From JAYFNU01 sp964622315 (lineage in GTDB: Bacteria; Bacillota; Clostridia; Oscillospirales; Ruminococcaceae): 12,607 nucleotides of DNA. Positions within the stretch are counted from its first letter, which is position 1. Each line of letters begins with the position of its first letter. Positions 6,094-12,607 of this stretch are shown here, one piece after another. The notes beneath the pieces were generated by a model. That model was not told the origin of the DNA and searched no databases. It saw nothing but the letters and a program-made list of their open reading frames with translations. The translations under genes and the position numbers were made by a program. The DNA is taken from NCBI GenBank assembly GCA_964622315.1, contig CAZUOY010000054.1:1-12607 (forward strand), read 5' to 3'.

Positions 6094-7647
6094 TTATAGT
6101 CCTACGCGTCCCATACGGTTAATCAGCACTTCGAGCAGGTCGTCAAGAACCGTCATCATTCGTGCCGCCGCCTCAAACGCGCGTTGATATTTAATCATAT
6201 CCGCCGTTTCCTCGTCCTGTGAAACGCCCGCTACCTCATCGCGGCTTTCGTTGAAGGAATCGGTCACAAGCGCCGTCGCCTCCTGCCGTCCGTTCTGGTA
6301 GGCAAGGTCAGCGCCCAGCTTTCCGATAAAGTCCACCTCATAGTCCGCGAAGGAGCCTGTGAAGCTTTCGCCGACTGAGGAAAAGCTTATGTTTTCCTCG
6401 GCGAGGAAGGAGGCGAGCTTCTGCGCGAAGTCTTCCACGTTCTCGTTGCGGTCATATATGAAGTAACCCGCACCTTCCTGTGTCCACTCGTTGCTAATCG
6501 AGATGTTCTTTGCCGTTATGGGCATCTGCGAGTTCAGCTGCCCGTCAGTCATTGTCGCCGCAAGGAAGGTTTTGTATATGGTCTTGCCGGTTATCGCGTC
6601 CACCTTCGGCTTTCCTGTGGTGTCGTCAAGCACTGGAATCGTACTGTTGACCTTCCGCGCGAGGGTGTTGGCAAAGGTATCAAGTCTGTCGCGATAATAA
6701 AGAATACCCTGAGCGGTGGTCTCGTTGCTGCTCGTAATGTTCTTTCCGCGTCCGTTTATGTATTCCACACTGGCAAGCAAGCTTCCCGCGGTCGTCTTTA
6801 TTGATTCTCCCGTGGAGCGCCATCTGACCGAAACTGTGTCGTCCTCGTTCTTGGTCATACCGAGCGTTGTGAACTCGTCGCCGCTTACAACCTGGTGACC
6901 GCCCATAGAGACGTTGATTTTGTTTTGTGTAAGCTGTGTTACCGTTATATCGCCGTACTGCGACAGCTCATCGAGCAGGACGTTTCTTTCGTCCATAAGC
7001 TCGTTCGGGCTGTAGTAGCCGGTCTGTGTGTTAAGCGAGGTGAAATCCTCGCCGATAATCTTATTTAAGTGCGCTATCTGCTGGAAGATGTCGTTTACGT
7101 GGTCCACGTTTATCTGCAGGTCTTCCGTCTGCCGCTGAGCCACCTCGGACAGCTTTGAATCGAGCTGGTTAAGCACCTGAACCATATTTTTAAAGGAGGA
7201 CATTACAAGGTTCGCCTCGGTGTCGAGGGTGGGGCTTTGAACAAAATCGTTAAGCGCCGTGTATATGCCCGCTATTCCGCTGTAAAGGCCGCCCTCGTCG
7301 GTTATATCTTTAGGGTCGCCCAGCGCCGTTTGAATGTCGCTTAAAACCTCCGATGCCATTCCGTGATAGCTCATCTGCGAGTATTCGTCACGGAAGCATT
7401 TATCAAGAAACGCGTCTCGCGTTTGGGAAACGCCCGTTGTGTCTACGCCCTGTCCGATAAGTCCTACCCTGTTGGACGCAACCTTCGTCGTGTAGGAGGA
7501 AGGCGCGAGCGCGGTGCGCTCAACCCTTTGGCGGGTGTAGCCGTTGGTATCGGTGTTCGCGAGGTTGTTTCCGACTATATCTAAAGACTTTTGGTTGGCA
7601 AAAACCGCGCTTTTTGCGGTTTCAAACCCCATAAAAGTTGGACGCAT
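6094..7647 (-). CDS. flgK: FlgK hook-associated protein 1
   Basis: FlgK (HAP1) forms the first junction ring on the hook. The 517-residue protein begins with the flagellar rod/hook N-terminal motif (SAVFANQKSLDIVGNNLANTDTNGYTRQRV compressed over about residues 13-43) and a YSGIAGIYTALNDFVQSPT segment near 120. It ends with the matching C-terminal helix (about 465-510; QDEETADMIKYQRAFEAAARM). These N- and C-terminal helices pack together in axial proteins. AGGAGA lies 7 nt before the ATG. It begins 11 nt after the flgN stop and shares its transcript. Confidence 0.97.
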   Translation of the reverse strand: MRPTFMGFETAKSAVFANQKSLDIVGNNLANTDTNGYTRQRVERTALAPSSYTTKVASNRVGLIGQGVDTTGVSQTRDAFLDKCFRDEYSQMSYHGMASEVLSDIQTALGDPKDITDEGGLYSGIAGIYTALNDFVQSPTLDTEANLVMSSFKNMVQVLNQLDSKLSEVAQRQTEDLQINVDHVNDIFQQIAHLNKIIGEDFTSLNTQTGYYSPNELMDERNVLLDELSQYGDITVTQLTQNKINVSMGGHQVVSGDEFTTLGMTKNEDDTVSVRWRSTGESIKTTAGSLLASVEYINGRGKNITSSNETTAQGILYYRDRLDTFANTLARKVNSTIPVLDDTTGKPKVDAITGKTIYKTFLAATMTDGQLNSQMPITAKNISISNEWTQEGAGYFIYDRNENVEDFAQKLASFLAEENISFSSVGESFTGSFADYEVDFIGKLGADLAYQNGRQEATALVTDSFNESRDEVAGVSQDEETADMIKYQRAFEAAARMMTVLDDLLEVLINRMGRVGL

Positions 7648-7658
7648 CTGTTATTCTC

Positions 7659-8138
7659 CTATATCTTTTCTTCGAATGTCGAAATAGTACTATTCGTTTC
7701 CTTTTGACCCTTGGGTCCGTAGGTCGGCTTCTTCGTCTCGTTCGCCGTGCCGTTCACAAGAGCGTCGTATAGCTTAAGATTTGCCGCCGCAAGCTCCATT
7801 GACTTCTCGTTGTATTCCTTTATTTCTTCTACCGTCGCTTTCCACTTAACGTAGATATCGTTAAGCTCCCTTGCGGCGTCAGTATCGCCAAGCTCGCTTA
7901 TAATCTCGGACGCTGTTTTGTTGGAGTATCCCGCTGCGTTCTGCGCGTCTATTCTTTTTCTTTCGAGATTTTCAAGCTGCATGGACGACGCCTGCTGAAT
8001 TTTTAGCGCCGCTTCGATTTTCTCCGCGTCAGAGATTACGAGCGCTTTTCTTTTAGCACGCTCCTGCTCAAGCATCTTTTCGCACTGCTTAAGGCATTCT
8101 CTTGACGCCGCTATAAAGGTTTTTAACTCATTAGTCAT
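7659..8138 (-). CDS. flgN: FlgN-type export chaperone for FlgK/FlgL
   Basis: A 159-residue helical protein between flgM and flgK, the usual position of FlgN (YvyG in B. subtilis). FlgN is a cytoplasmic chaperone that holds FlgK and FlgL for export. The sequence is an extended coiled coil (about 1-130: an FIAASRECLKQCEKML helix, ISDAEKIEAALKIQQ, a central ELGDTDAARELNDI region and the C-terminal NLKLYDALVNG typical of FlgN), followed by a polar tail of about 30 residues. Primary sequence is poorly conserved in this family, so the call rests on length, helicity and position. GGGAG lies 7 nt before the ATG; 26 nt separate it from flgM. Confidence 0.85.
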   Translation of the reverse strand: MTNELKTFIAASRECLKQCEKMLEQERAKRKALVISDAEKIEAALKIQQASSMQLENLERKRIDAQNAAGYSNKTASEIISELGDTDAARELNDIYVKWKATVEEIKEYNEKSMELAAANLKLYDALVNGTANETKKPTYGPKGQKETNSTISTFEEKI

Positions 8139-8164
8139 TCTGCGGCTCCCATAAGTAAGTTATG

Positions 8165-8476
8165 TCAGACCGATTCTCCGAAGATGCGGTTAAACACGGC
8201 GTTTGCTATCTTTTCTCCTGAAACGGGCGTGTTGTCACCTTTGTAGAGCGCTTTTAGCTCGCTCATGCGCTCAGAGGAAATTCCCTTGTCGAGGTCTGCG
8301 CCGAAGGATTTGCCCACGCCCTCTACCTTTGACAGGAAGGAAGCTTCCGAGCTGATTTTTACAACGTCGCGTCCGACATCGGTCGCCGCAACCTTGTCAT
8401 CTACCTTTTCCGTGCGGCTTCTTGCGCTCGTGTTGAACGTAGCCTTGTAGATGTCGCCAATTCCTTTAATATCCAT
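8165..8476 (-). CDS. flgM: FlgM anti-sigma-28 factor
   Basis: FlgM binds sigma-28 (SigD) until hook completion. The 103-residue protein is small and charged, with a disordered N-terminal half (about 1-40) and the conserved VVKISSEASFL segment (about 38-48), followed by helices with the RMSELKALYKG and ANAVFNRIF motifs of the FlgM C-terminal domain. It is the first gene of flgM-flgN-flgK-flgL-yviE-fliW-csrA, as in B. subtilis. TAAAGGAG lies 6 nt before the ATG. A hairpin at 8495-8512 sits immediately upstream of this SD. Confidence 0.92.
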   Translation of the reverse strand: MDIKGIGDIYKATFNTSARSRTEKVDDKVAATDVGRDVVKISSEASFLSKVEGVGKSFGADLDKGISSERMSELKALYKGDNTPVSGEKIANAVFNRIFGESV

Positions 8477-8494
8477 TATCTTCTCCTTTACAAA

Positions 8495-8512
8495 AACGCT
8501 TGCGCAGGCGTT
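8495..8512. repeat. 18-bp near-palindrome in the flgM/parA divergent region
   Basis: AACGCTTGCGCAGGCGTT matches its own reverse complement at 8 of 9 base pairs. T-tracts flank it on both sides: AAAAA before it on the plus strand and TTTTT at 8516-8520. It could be an operator for a dimeric regulator, or a hairpin in the flgM leader (5-bp stem AACGC/GCGTT followed by T's in the minus direction) acting as an attenuator. A wider pairing of ACAAAAA (8490-8496) with TTTTTGT (8516-8522) would extend the structure. Confidence 0.5.
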
Positions 8513-8518
8513 GCCTTT

Positions 8519-8545
8519 TTGTCGGCATTCTACGCCTAACCAATA
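8519..8545 (-). promoter_or_regulatory. Weak sigma-28-like -10 element upstream of flgM
   Basis: GCCGACAA on the minus strand is one base from the SigD -10 consensus GCCGATAA. The -35 region 15 nt upstream (TATT) matches TAAA poorly. It lies about 43 nt before the flgM ATG, a sensible distance. Confidence 0.28.
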
Positions 8546-8646
8546 CTCCTACTGTAATTATTCTCCCTTTTATGATAAAATAAAGCGGTTAAATAAATTT
8601 TCTTGAAATTTCTCATTTTTTTGTAATTAATTATTAAATAAGGTCT

Positions 8647-8674
8647 TTGAATTTTCGCGCGTTTGTATTATACT
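8647..8674 (+). promoter_or_regulatory. Sigma-A promoter of the parA-comFB cassette
   Basis: TTGAAT (4/6) at 8647-8652, a 16-nt spacer and TATACT (5/6) at 8669-8674. It is preceded by AT-rich sequence that could act as an UP element. The ATG of the ParA gene follows 18 nt later with AGGGGG at 8682-8687. Confidence 0.55.
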
Positions 8675-8692
8675 TAAAGATAGGGGGTACGT

Positions 8693-9460
8693 ATGGCAAA
8701 AGTAGTTTCTTTAATCAACCAAAAAGGCGGCGCAGGCAAGACCGCTTCCACCAATGCCATCGCCGTCTGTTTAAAGCATAAAGGCTACAAGGTTCTCGGC
8801 GTCGATTTCGACCCGCAGGGCTATCTTTCGTTTAGCGTGGGAGCCGAGCCGACCGATACCCGCACCGTCTACCACGTAATCCGCCGTACGGCAAAGCCCG
8901 AATACGCTATACAGCACGCACCCGTTATCGACGTAATTCCTGCCGACGGTCGGCTTGGCAACATAGAACGCGAGTTTACCGCCGCTGGCAGTGAGCGGCT
9001 TTTAAAAGAGGTGCTTCGCCCCGTAATGCCGCTTTACGACTATATTCTTATAGATTCTCCGCCCGAGCTGGGGCTTCTTTCAGCAAACGCGGTGGTCGCC
9101 TCCAACGTGGTGCTGATACCCGGTCTTTCCGACGGCTACAGCCTTCAGGGAATTATTAACGTACACGAAACCATCTGCCGAATAAAAAAGGCTTTTAATC
9201 CAAACCTAACGATAGGCGGAATGTTTTTAATTCGCTATTATCCGCGCGAGGATTTGAGCAAAACCACGGCGGGAGCGGCTGAAATGCTTTCAGAGCATCT
9301 TAATCTGCCGCTGCTCGACACCCGCATACGCCACAGCAACGTTATAAGCGCCGCCATGACCTCACTTCAGCGTGATATTATCGACTATGCGCCGGACAAC
9401 AACGCGGTGCTTGATTACATAGCTCTTGTTGACGAGCTTTTTGAAAGGGGGGTCCTGTAG
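8693..9460 (+). CDS. ParA/Soj-type ATPase
   Basis: A 255-residue protein with the deviant Walker A motif KGGAGKT (residues 11-17, signature Lys11 and Lys16), a Walker A'-type VDFDPQG (37-43) and Walker B YILIDSPPELG (117-127, D121). These are hallmarks of ParA/Soj ATPases, which dimerise on ATP and position DNA, chemoreceptor arrays or flagella. It lacks the long N-terminal domain of plasmid ParA, so it is Soj-sized. No ParB gene or recognisable parS is beside it. The next gene, 4 nt after the stop, is ComFB-family, so the pair is co-transcribed. It is not typical FlhG/YlxH, which usually sits beside flhF and lacks the DPQG signature. An orphan ParA in a flagellar locus suggests positioning or a regulatory role, which is inference. 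Start at ATG 8693 with AGGGGG 5 nt upstream. Confidence 0.93.
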   Translation: MAKVVSLINQKGGAGKTASTNAIAVCLKHKGYKVLGVDFDPQGYLSFSVGAEPTDTRTVYHVIRRTAKPEYAIQHAPVIDVIPADGRLGNIEREFTAAGSERLLKEVLRPVMPLYDYILIDSPPELGLLSANAVVASNVVLIPGLSDGYSLQGIINVHETICRIKKAFNPNLTIGGMFLIRYYPREDLSKTTAGAAEMLSEHLNLPLLDTRIRHSNVISAAMTSLQRDIIDYAPDNNAVLDYIALVDELFERGVL

Positions 9461-9464
9461 CCAT

Positions 9465-9902
9465 ATGGCAAAATCAAAAAAAGAACTCGACAAGGACATG
9501 ATGTTTAAAAAAATCATGCCCTCTATAGCCGAAAACCCCTTCTCTGTGGATAACCTCCAAAAAAACGAGCTGGAGATGGCAACCGACGCCGATTACAACT
9601 CGCTTTCAGCGCTGCGCGACAAGCTTTTCGCCCGTTCAAGCGAGGCGGCTGTCGCGACGATAAACGTAATGGAAAACCTCGTTTTGCAGAACCTTGACAC
9701 GGTAATTACAAAGTTTAACGCCTGCGGCTGCGACAAATGCCGCTGCGATATCGCCGCCTTTGCGCTAAACCATCTGCCGCCGAAATACATCGTGGCAAAC
9801 CCCGCGAATATCGCTAATATTTCAAGCGAAATTCCCTCAAAGCTCATTATGGACGCTCTAATTAAGGCGGTTATCCAGATACGCTCTCACCCAAAGCATT
9901 AA
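9465..9902 (+). CDS. comFB: ComFB-family protein with N-terminal extension
   Basis: The C-terminal part of this 145-residue protein (about 66-145) fits the ComFB family: a helix ENLVLQNLDTVI, a CGCDKCRCD cluster (Cys87, 89, 92, 94), then DIAAFALNHLPPKY (95-108). The Cys cluster probably binds a metal in this family. ComFB lies in the B. subtilis comF operon just upstream of the flgM region, and family members have been reported as cyclic-dinucleotide receptors. B. subtilis ComFB is about 98 residues; this one carries about 65 extra, mostly charged residues at the N-terminus, which could contact the neighbouring ParA. ATG 9465 was chosen because it follows the parA stop by 4 nt. The SD is the AAAGGGGGG run within the parA 3' end, 12 nt away, rather distant, suggesting coupling to parA. 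A strong terminator follows the stop. Confidence 0.87.
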   Translation: MAKSKKELDKDMMFKKIMPSIAENPFSVDNLQKNELEMATDADYNSLSALRDKLFARSSEAAVATINVMENLVLQNLDTVITKFNACGCDKCRCDIAAFALNHLPPKYIVANPANIANISSEIPSKLIMDALIKAVIQIRSHPKH

Positions 9903-9904
9903 CG

Positions 9905-9949
9905 ACAAACATAAAAGCGCCCTTCCTTTCGGAAGGGCGTTTGTTTTTT
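9905..9949. terminator. Intrinsic terminator, probably bidirectional, between comFB and fapA
   Basis: A perfect 9-bp stem (9918-9926 with 9931-9939, loop TTTC) is followed by TTTGTTTTTT on the plus strand. ACAAAC at 9905-9910 can pair with GTTTGT to extend it. On the minus strand the hairpin is followed by CTTTTATGTTTG, so it can also end the convergent fapA transcript, whose stop codon lies at 9948. Confidence 0.88.
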
Positions 9950-11639
9950 ATTTTGAGCCGAACTGGATTTCTCCGTCCTGCTTAAATATTCGGCTTCCTA
10001 CCAACGTGTCGGTTATCACCGCTACAACACCGGTAATCTCCACTCGGACAATGGGGAATATCTTGTCGGCGGTAATCATGCTTACACTGCTGTTTTGTTC
10101 AGCTTGAATCTTCTTCATCTCGTTGTCGCTTTTGGCAAGCCTTATCTTTTCCGCGGAAACCTTATACTTCAAATTCTTTAACAGGTTTCTGTACTCGTCA
10201 GTCAATTCGTCGATTCGCCCCTCGAGATACTTCACATTCTTCTCGCAGTCCTCTATGCTCTTTGAAAGAACGGTCATCTCTGAGCGAAGCTCCTTTTGGC
10301 GGTTAAGCAGCTCAATGTCAGTGCCAACGCAAAGCCTTGTCTGCTGGGTGGAATCGTTACCGATAACGCGAGCGGATATGTCGTGATAAACGTTTATTTC
10401 GCCGCCGATAATCGCCCCGGGCTTACCCTGAACCGTGACAGAGCTTGCGTTCACGCGGCAGTTAACTATACTGCCCGAGGTGACGTTGCCTTTTGCGTGC
10501 ACAGAGCAGTTTTCAAGATACTTGCTTTCCACGTCGCCCTCGGCGAAAATCTGTCCTTTGAGGTTTCCGTTCATTCCGTGGTTGAGGTGGACGCTCCCGC
10601 CCGCACGGATAATCGCGCCCTCTAAGTAGCCGTACACTGTGATGTTGCCCGTGGCGGTAACCTCGAAGCCCTCAAGCACGCTGCCCCTTACCACCACGTC
10701 GCCGTTCATTTCAATGTTTCCCGTGGTGTTATCTACGTTTTCTTTTACCTCATAAACGTTAAAAACGTTAAACTTTCCGCCTGTAAAGGAGACGTTTCCG
10801 TCGCTTGTCGCTAAAAGCTCGTTGGTCGCGTTGTTATATTCGGTATTCTGCCCCGCGGGAATTTCGACGCTTTTTCCGTCTTTTCCCTTCATTATTTCGC
10901 CCTTTACGGAAACACCGTCTATGGCGGGCACGGCGGGGGTGTAGCGGCAGATAACGCCGCCCTTTTCTATCTTTTGAATTATGTTTAGGTTTTTGTAATC
11001 GACGATATCGTTGCTGTCGCTGACGAAATGCGCCTCGTTCTTGCGGGAATAAAAATCCTCAAGTACGCCGTCCACGCCGTCCTTGGGCAGCGAGCCGCGC
11101 GCGACTATGAAAAGCTTAAAATACTTATCCTTTTCAACCACGGAGGCGATAAGCTCGGCATTGGTTCCGTAGGATATTCCCTTTTCCTTGATAATGGTTG
11201 TGACGTCGGAAAGAGTAAGCTTATTACCCTCTTTTACGGGTGGAAAGAGCATACCGAACGCGATGGTCTCCATACGCGCGGTACCGATATAGAAGCAGCC
11301 GTCCTGCGAAAACTCCTTAAGCTCATCCTCGGGTTCTTCCTCCTCCTCGGGTATCTCCTCACCCGCCGCCTTCTTCGCGGCTATCTCCGCCTCGCGCGCC
11401 TCCTTGCGCGCCAATCTGTCGAGTATCCTCGCGTTTGCAAGCTCAATTTCCGCAATTATCTCGCTTGCTTGCAGTTCCATAGTATCGAGAAAACGCAATT
11501 GCTGCTCATTGGTGCTGTCTTCGTCCGGAATGATAAAGGATTCTATCGTGTCGCCCGGCACCTTCGCGCCGAGCATAAACGCCAGCTTCGATAACGGACT
11601 TTTTTTCCCTGCTTTTTCATCTCCCGTTTTGTCGCTCAA
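9948..11639 (-). CDS. FapA-domain (DUF342, flagellar assembly protein A) protein
   Basis: A 563-residue protein of the FapA/DUF342 family. After a charged N-terminus (about 1-75), an Ala/Glu-rich helix with a poly-Glu stretch (about 80-110) leads into the core. This has the hallmark ICRYTPAVPAIDGVSVKGEIM segment (about 240-260), then a long run of short beta-strand repeats rich in G-N-V and G-S-V steps (about 300-440), consistent with a right-handed beta-helix like bactofilins. A coiled coil (about 450-530) and a short beta-rich C-terminus follow. FapA-type proteins affect flagellar assembly or placement in some bacteria, but the mechanism is not settled. The start TTG at 11639 was chosen because GGAGGAG lies 6 nt upstream; an in-frame TTG at 11660 would place the SD inside the gene. 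It follows the PilZ gene by 40 nt. Confidence 0.9.
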   Translation of the reverse strand: MSDKTGDEKAGKKSPLSKLAFMLGAKVPGDTIESFIIPDEDSTNEQQLRFLDTMELQASEIIAEIELANARILDRLARKEAREAEIAAKKAAGEEIPEEEEEPEDELKEFSQDGCFYIGTARMETIAFGMLFPPVKEGNKLTLSDVTTIIKEKGISYGTNAELIASVVEKDKYFKLFIVARGSLPKDGVDGVLEDFYSRKNEAHFVSDSNDIVDYKNLNIIQKIEKGGVICRYTPAVPAIDGVSVKGEIMKGKDGKSVEIPAGQNTEYNNATNELLATSDGNVSFTGGKFNVFNVYEVKENVDNTTGNIEMNGDVVVRGSVLEGFEVTATGNITVYGYLEGAIIRAGGSVHLNHGMNGNLKGQIFAEGDVESKYLENCSVHAKGNVTSGSIVNCRVNASSVTVQGKPGAIIGGEINVYHDISARVIGNDSTQQTRLCVGTDIELLNRQKELRSEMTVLSKSIEDCEKNVKYLEGRIDELTDEYRNLLKNLKYKVSAEKIRLAKSDNEMKKIQAEQNSSVSMITADKIFPIVRVEITGVVAVITDTLVGSRIFKQDGEIQFGSK

Positions 11640-11645
11640 AGGTCT

Positions 11646-11652
11646 CTCCTCC
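11646..11652 (-). promoter_or_regulatory. SD that sets the TTG start of the FapA-domain gene
   Basis: GGAGGAG on the minus strand, 6 nt before TTG at 11639. No ATG with better spacing exists in frame; the ATG at 11655 is in another frame. Confidence 0.7.
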
Positions 11653-11664
11653 CATCCCAAAATC

Positions 11665-11687
11665 GGCTTTCATTCCCAATTAAAGCC
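11665..11687. other. Hairpin spanning the pilZ stop codon ahead of fapA
   Basis: GGCTTT and AAAGCC (6 bp), then one mismatch, then ATT/AAT (3 bp) around a 3-nt loop that reads GGG in the mRNA sense. It covers the pilZ stop codon and lies 12 nt before the fapA SD. There is no strong T-tract after it, so it is more likely a processing or translation element than a terminator. Confidence 0.5.
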
Positions 11688-12372
11688 TTGTTTTGCGCTT
11701 CTTTACAGCCTCACGCTGTAAGGTAAACACCGCGCGGCAGAGTCTATCCGACTCGCGCAAATCCATCTGTTCAAACTCGCACCCGTAAAGGGTGCCGTGA
11801 AGCGATTCGCCGCCCGTGCGCATAATTCTGCACGAAAAGTTGAAAGGCGGTTCGCCGTCAATCAAAAATATGTTGGAAAGGCGCACTCTGTCGCCCGAAT
11901 TGAAACGCGTATTAGCCGCGAAAAACACGCCGGAAAGGCTTATATCTATCATTTTAACGGGGAACTTTTCGGTGTCGGAAATGTCCTTAAAGCCGTTCTC
12001 GTCGCTCTCGCGCTCCACCGTTCCGTCCACGCTTAAATTCACGCGGAAAAAGCTTCTTCTCTCAAAATTGTTGTAGGCGGTAATACTGCTTACCCGCCAG
12101 AACTCATCGTTTGCTATGTATACTCGTCCTCCCACGGTAAGTGTTCCGTGCTTGGTGTTAAGTATGTTGATTTTCAGCGGAACATCGTAGCTAAAGATAG
12201 GCAGGCGCATTCCCTCAATAGGGTAAATATCAATAGCTAAAATATCCTCGCCCTCTCGGTCGGCGGGGTGTATACGGCTGACCGCCTTAAGCCGTCCTTG
12301 AAAGAACAGCTCATTGTCCATATTCTTCACTTCGCAAATCGCATTCAAGTACCTTTTCAATGTCGTTTCCAT
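11680..12372 (-). CDS. PilZ-domain (YcgR-type) c-di-GMP receptor
   Basis: A 230-residue protein with a YcgR-like layout: an N-terminal beta-rich domain (about 10-100) and a C-terminal PilZ domain (about 103-215). Both c-di-GMP motifs are intact: R106-SFF-R110 (preceded by R105) and D143-I-S145-L-S-G148, followed by VFFAANTRF and a later YGCEF strand. YcgR-type proteins slow the flagellar motor or act as other c-di-GMP effectors. The segment GGRVYIANDEFWRVSSI resembles the same region in the PilZ-like protein at 3098-3706, suggesting paralogy. ATG 12372 has AGGGGT 7 nt upstream and its own promoter. It lies 40 nt upstream of the FapA-domain gene, in one operon. Confidence 0.92.
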   Translation of the reverse strand: METTLKRYLNAICEVKNMDNELFFQGRLKAVSRIHPADREGEDILAIDIYPIEGMRLPIFSYDVPLKINILNTKHGTLTVGGRVYIANDEFWRVSSITAYNNFERRSFFRVNLSVDGTVERESDENGFKDISDTEKFPVKMIDISLSGVFFAANTRFNSGDRVRLSNIFLIDGEPPFNFSCRIMRTGGESLHGTLYGCEFEQMDLRESDRLCRAVFTLQREAVKKRKTRL

Positions 12373-12429
12373 ATTGTATACCCCTAATCAAATGCTCACA
12401 ATATATAGTACCACATAATAATATATCTT

Positions 12430-12456
12430 ATTATAACACAATATTCATTTTTTCAA
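12430..12456 (-). promoter_or_regulatory. Probable sigma-A promoter of pilZ-fapA
   Basis: On the minus strand TTGAAA (5/6) is separated by 15 nt from a perfect TATAAT; the spacer is slightly short. It lies about 58 nt ahead of the PilZ ATG in an AT-rich leader. Confidence 0.5.
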
Positions 12457-12465
12457 ATAGTTTTT

Positions 12466-12607
12466 TTCACGCTTTTGCGACAAATTTGATATAAATGACT
12501 AAGGTCGGTGGGTTATGCGTAAGCAATAGTTGTCTTTGCTTAGTTTGTTAGATAGTTCAAACGGTGAGTTTTCGCAAAAATCTTATGTCTTGGTCGATAG
12601 TTTTTTG
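12466..12607 (+). other. Intergenic region at the right edge with a possible outward promoter and a hairpin
   Basis: No gene is visible here on either strand. TTCACG at 12466-12471 and TGATATAAA at 12488-12495 (18-nt spacer, extended -10) could be a plus-strand promoter. Downstream, TAAGCAA (12520-12526) and TTGCTTA (12536-12542) form a perfect 7-bp stem with a 9-nt loop. This could be the 5' leader of a gene beyond the window. I saw no match to a known riboswitch. Confidence 0.3.

Noticed and set aside
9465..9902. Second gene of the ParA cassette as a ParB
   Set aside because: It has no ParB box or helix-turn-helix and is too short. The Cys cluster and LNHLPPKY motif identify ComFB.
11028..11594. 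Open plus-strand frame of 188 codons opposite the FapA-domain gene
   Set aside because: Antisense to a clear gene, with no family resemblance and no promoter. It is a by-product of the codon bias of the real gene.
12461..12607. c-di-GMP riboswitch at the right edge
   Set aside because: Considered because of the PilZ gene, but the GEMM conserved core was not seen on either strand; only a simple 7-bp hairpin is present.

Overview
The window comes from a flagellated Gram-positive bacterium, most likely of the class Clostridia. The evidence is a FliW-CsrA pair, a YviE-like DUF6470 protein, a FlgM-FlgN-FlgK-FlgL gene order matching the Bacillus/Clostridium late flagellar cluster, purine-rich Shine-Dalgarno (SD) sequences, and several GTG/TTG starts. 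An exact genus cannot be read from the sequence; a gut or rumen Oscillospirales-type organism is a guess.

Most genes lie on the minus strand, so transcription runs from right to left. At the right, a canonical PilZ protein (11680-12372) is followed by the FapA-domain protein (9948-11639). A plus-strand cassette then encodes a ParA/Soj-type ATPase (8693-9460) and a ComFB-family protein (9465-9902), and ends at a strong, apparently bidirectional terminator. Divergent from the cassette, the minus-strand operon flgM-flgN-flgK-flgL-yviE(DUF6470)-fliW-csrA occupies 8476 down to 3698. csrA overlaps the 3' end of a convergent plus-strand gene (3098-3706) for a degenerate PilZ-like protein. Divergent from that gene lies an unrecognised coiled-coil protein (2546-3019), followed by fliD (276-2441) and the start of fliS (1-248, cut by the window edge). 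In B. subtilis the csrA-fliD interval holds hag and flaG. Here it holds the PilZ-like and coiled-coil genes, so flagellin must be encoded elsewhere.

Together the genes cover late flagellar assembly: FlgK/FlgL hook-filament junction, FliD cap, the FlgN and FliS export chaperones, FlgM anti-sigma-28 checkpoint, and the FliW/CsrA translational switch. Added to this is a set of probable second-messenger proteins: two PilZ-type proteins (one with intact c-di-GMP motifs, one degenerate) and a ComFB protein, a family reported to bind cyclic dinucleotides. The most unusual element is the ParA-ComFB pair with no ParB beside it. It could be a cyclic-dinucleotide-linked positioning module for the flagellar system, but this is inference.

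No stretch over 300 bases lacks a gene. The two larger gaps (8477-8692 and 12373-12607) hold promoters and hairpins. No tRNA, rRNA, CRISPR array, transposase or integrase was seen.
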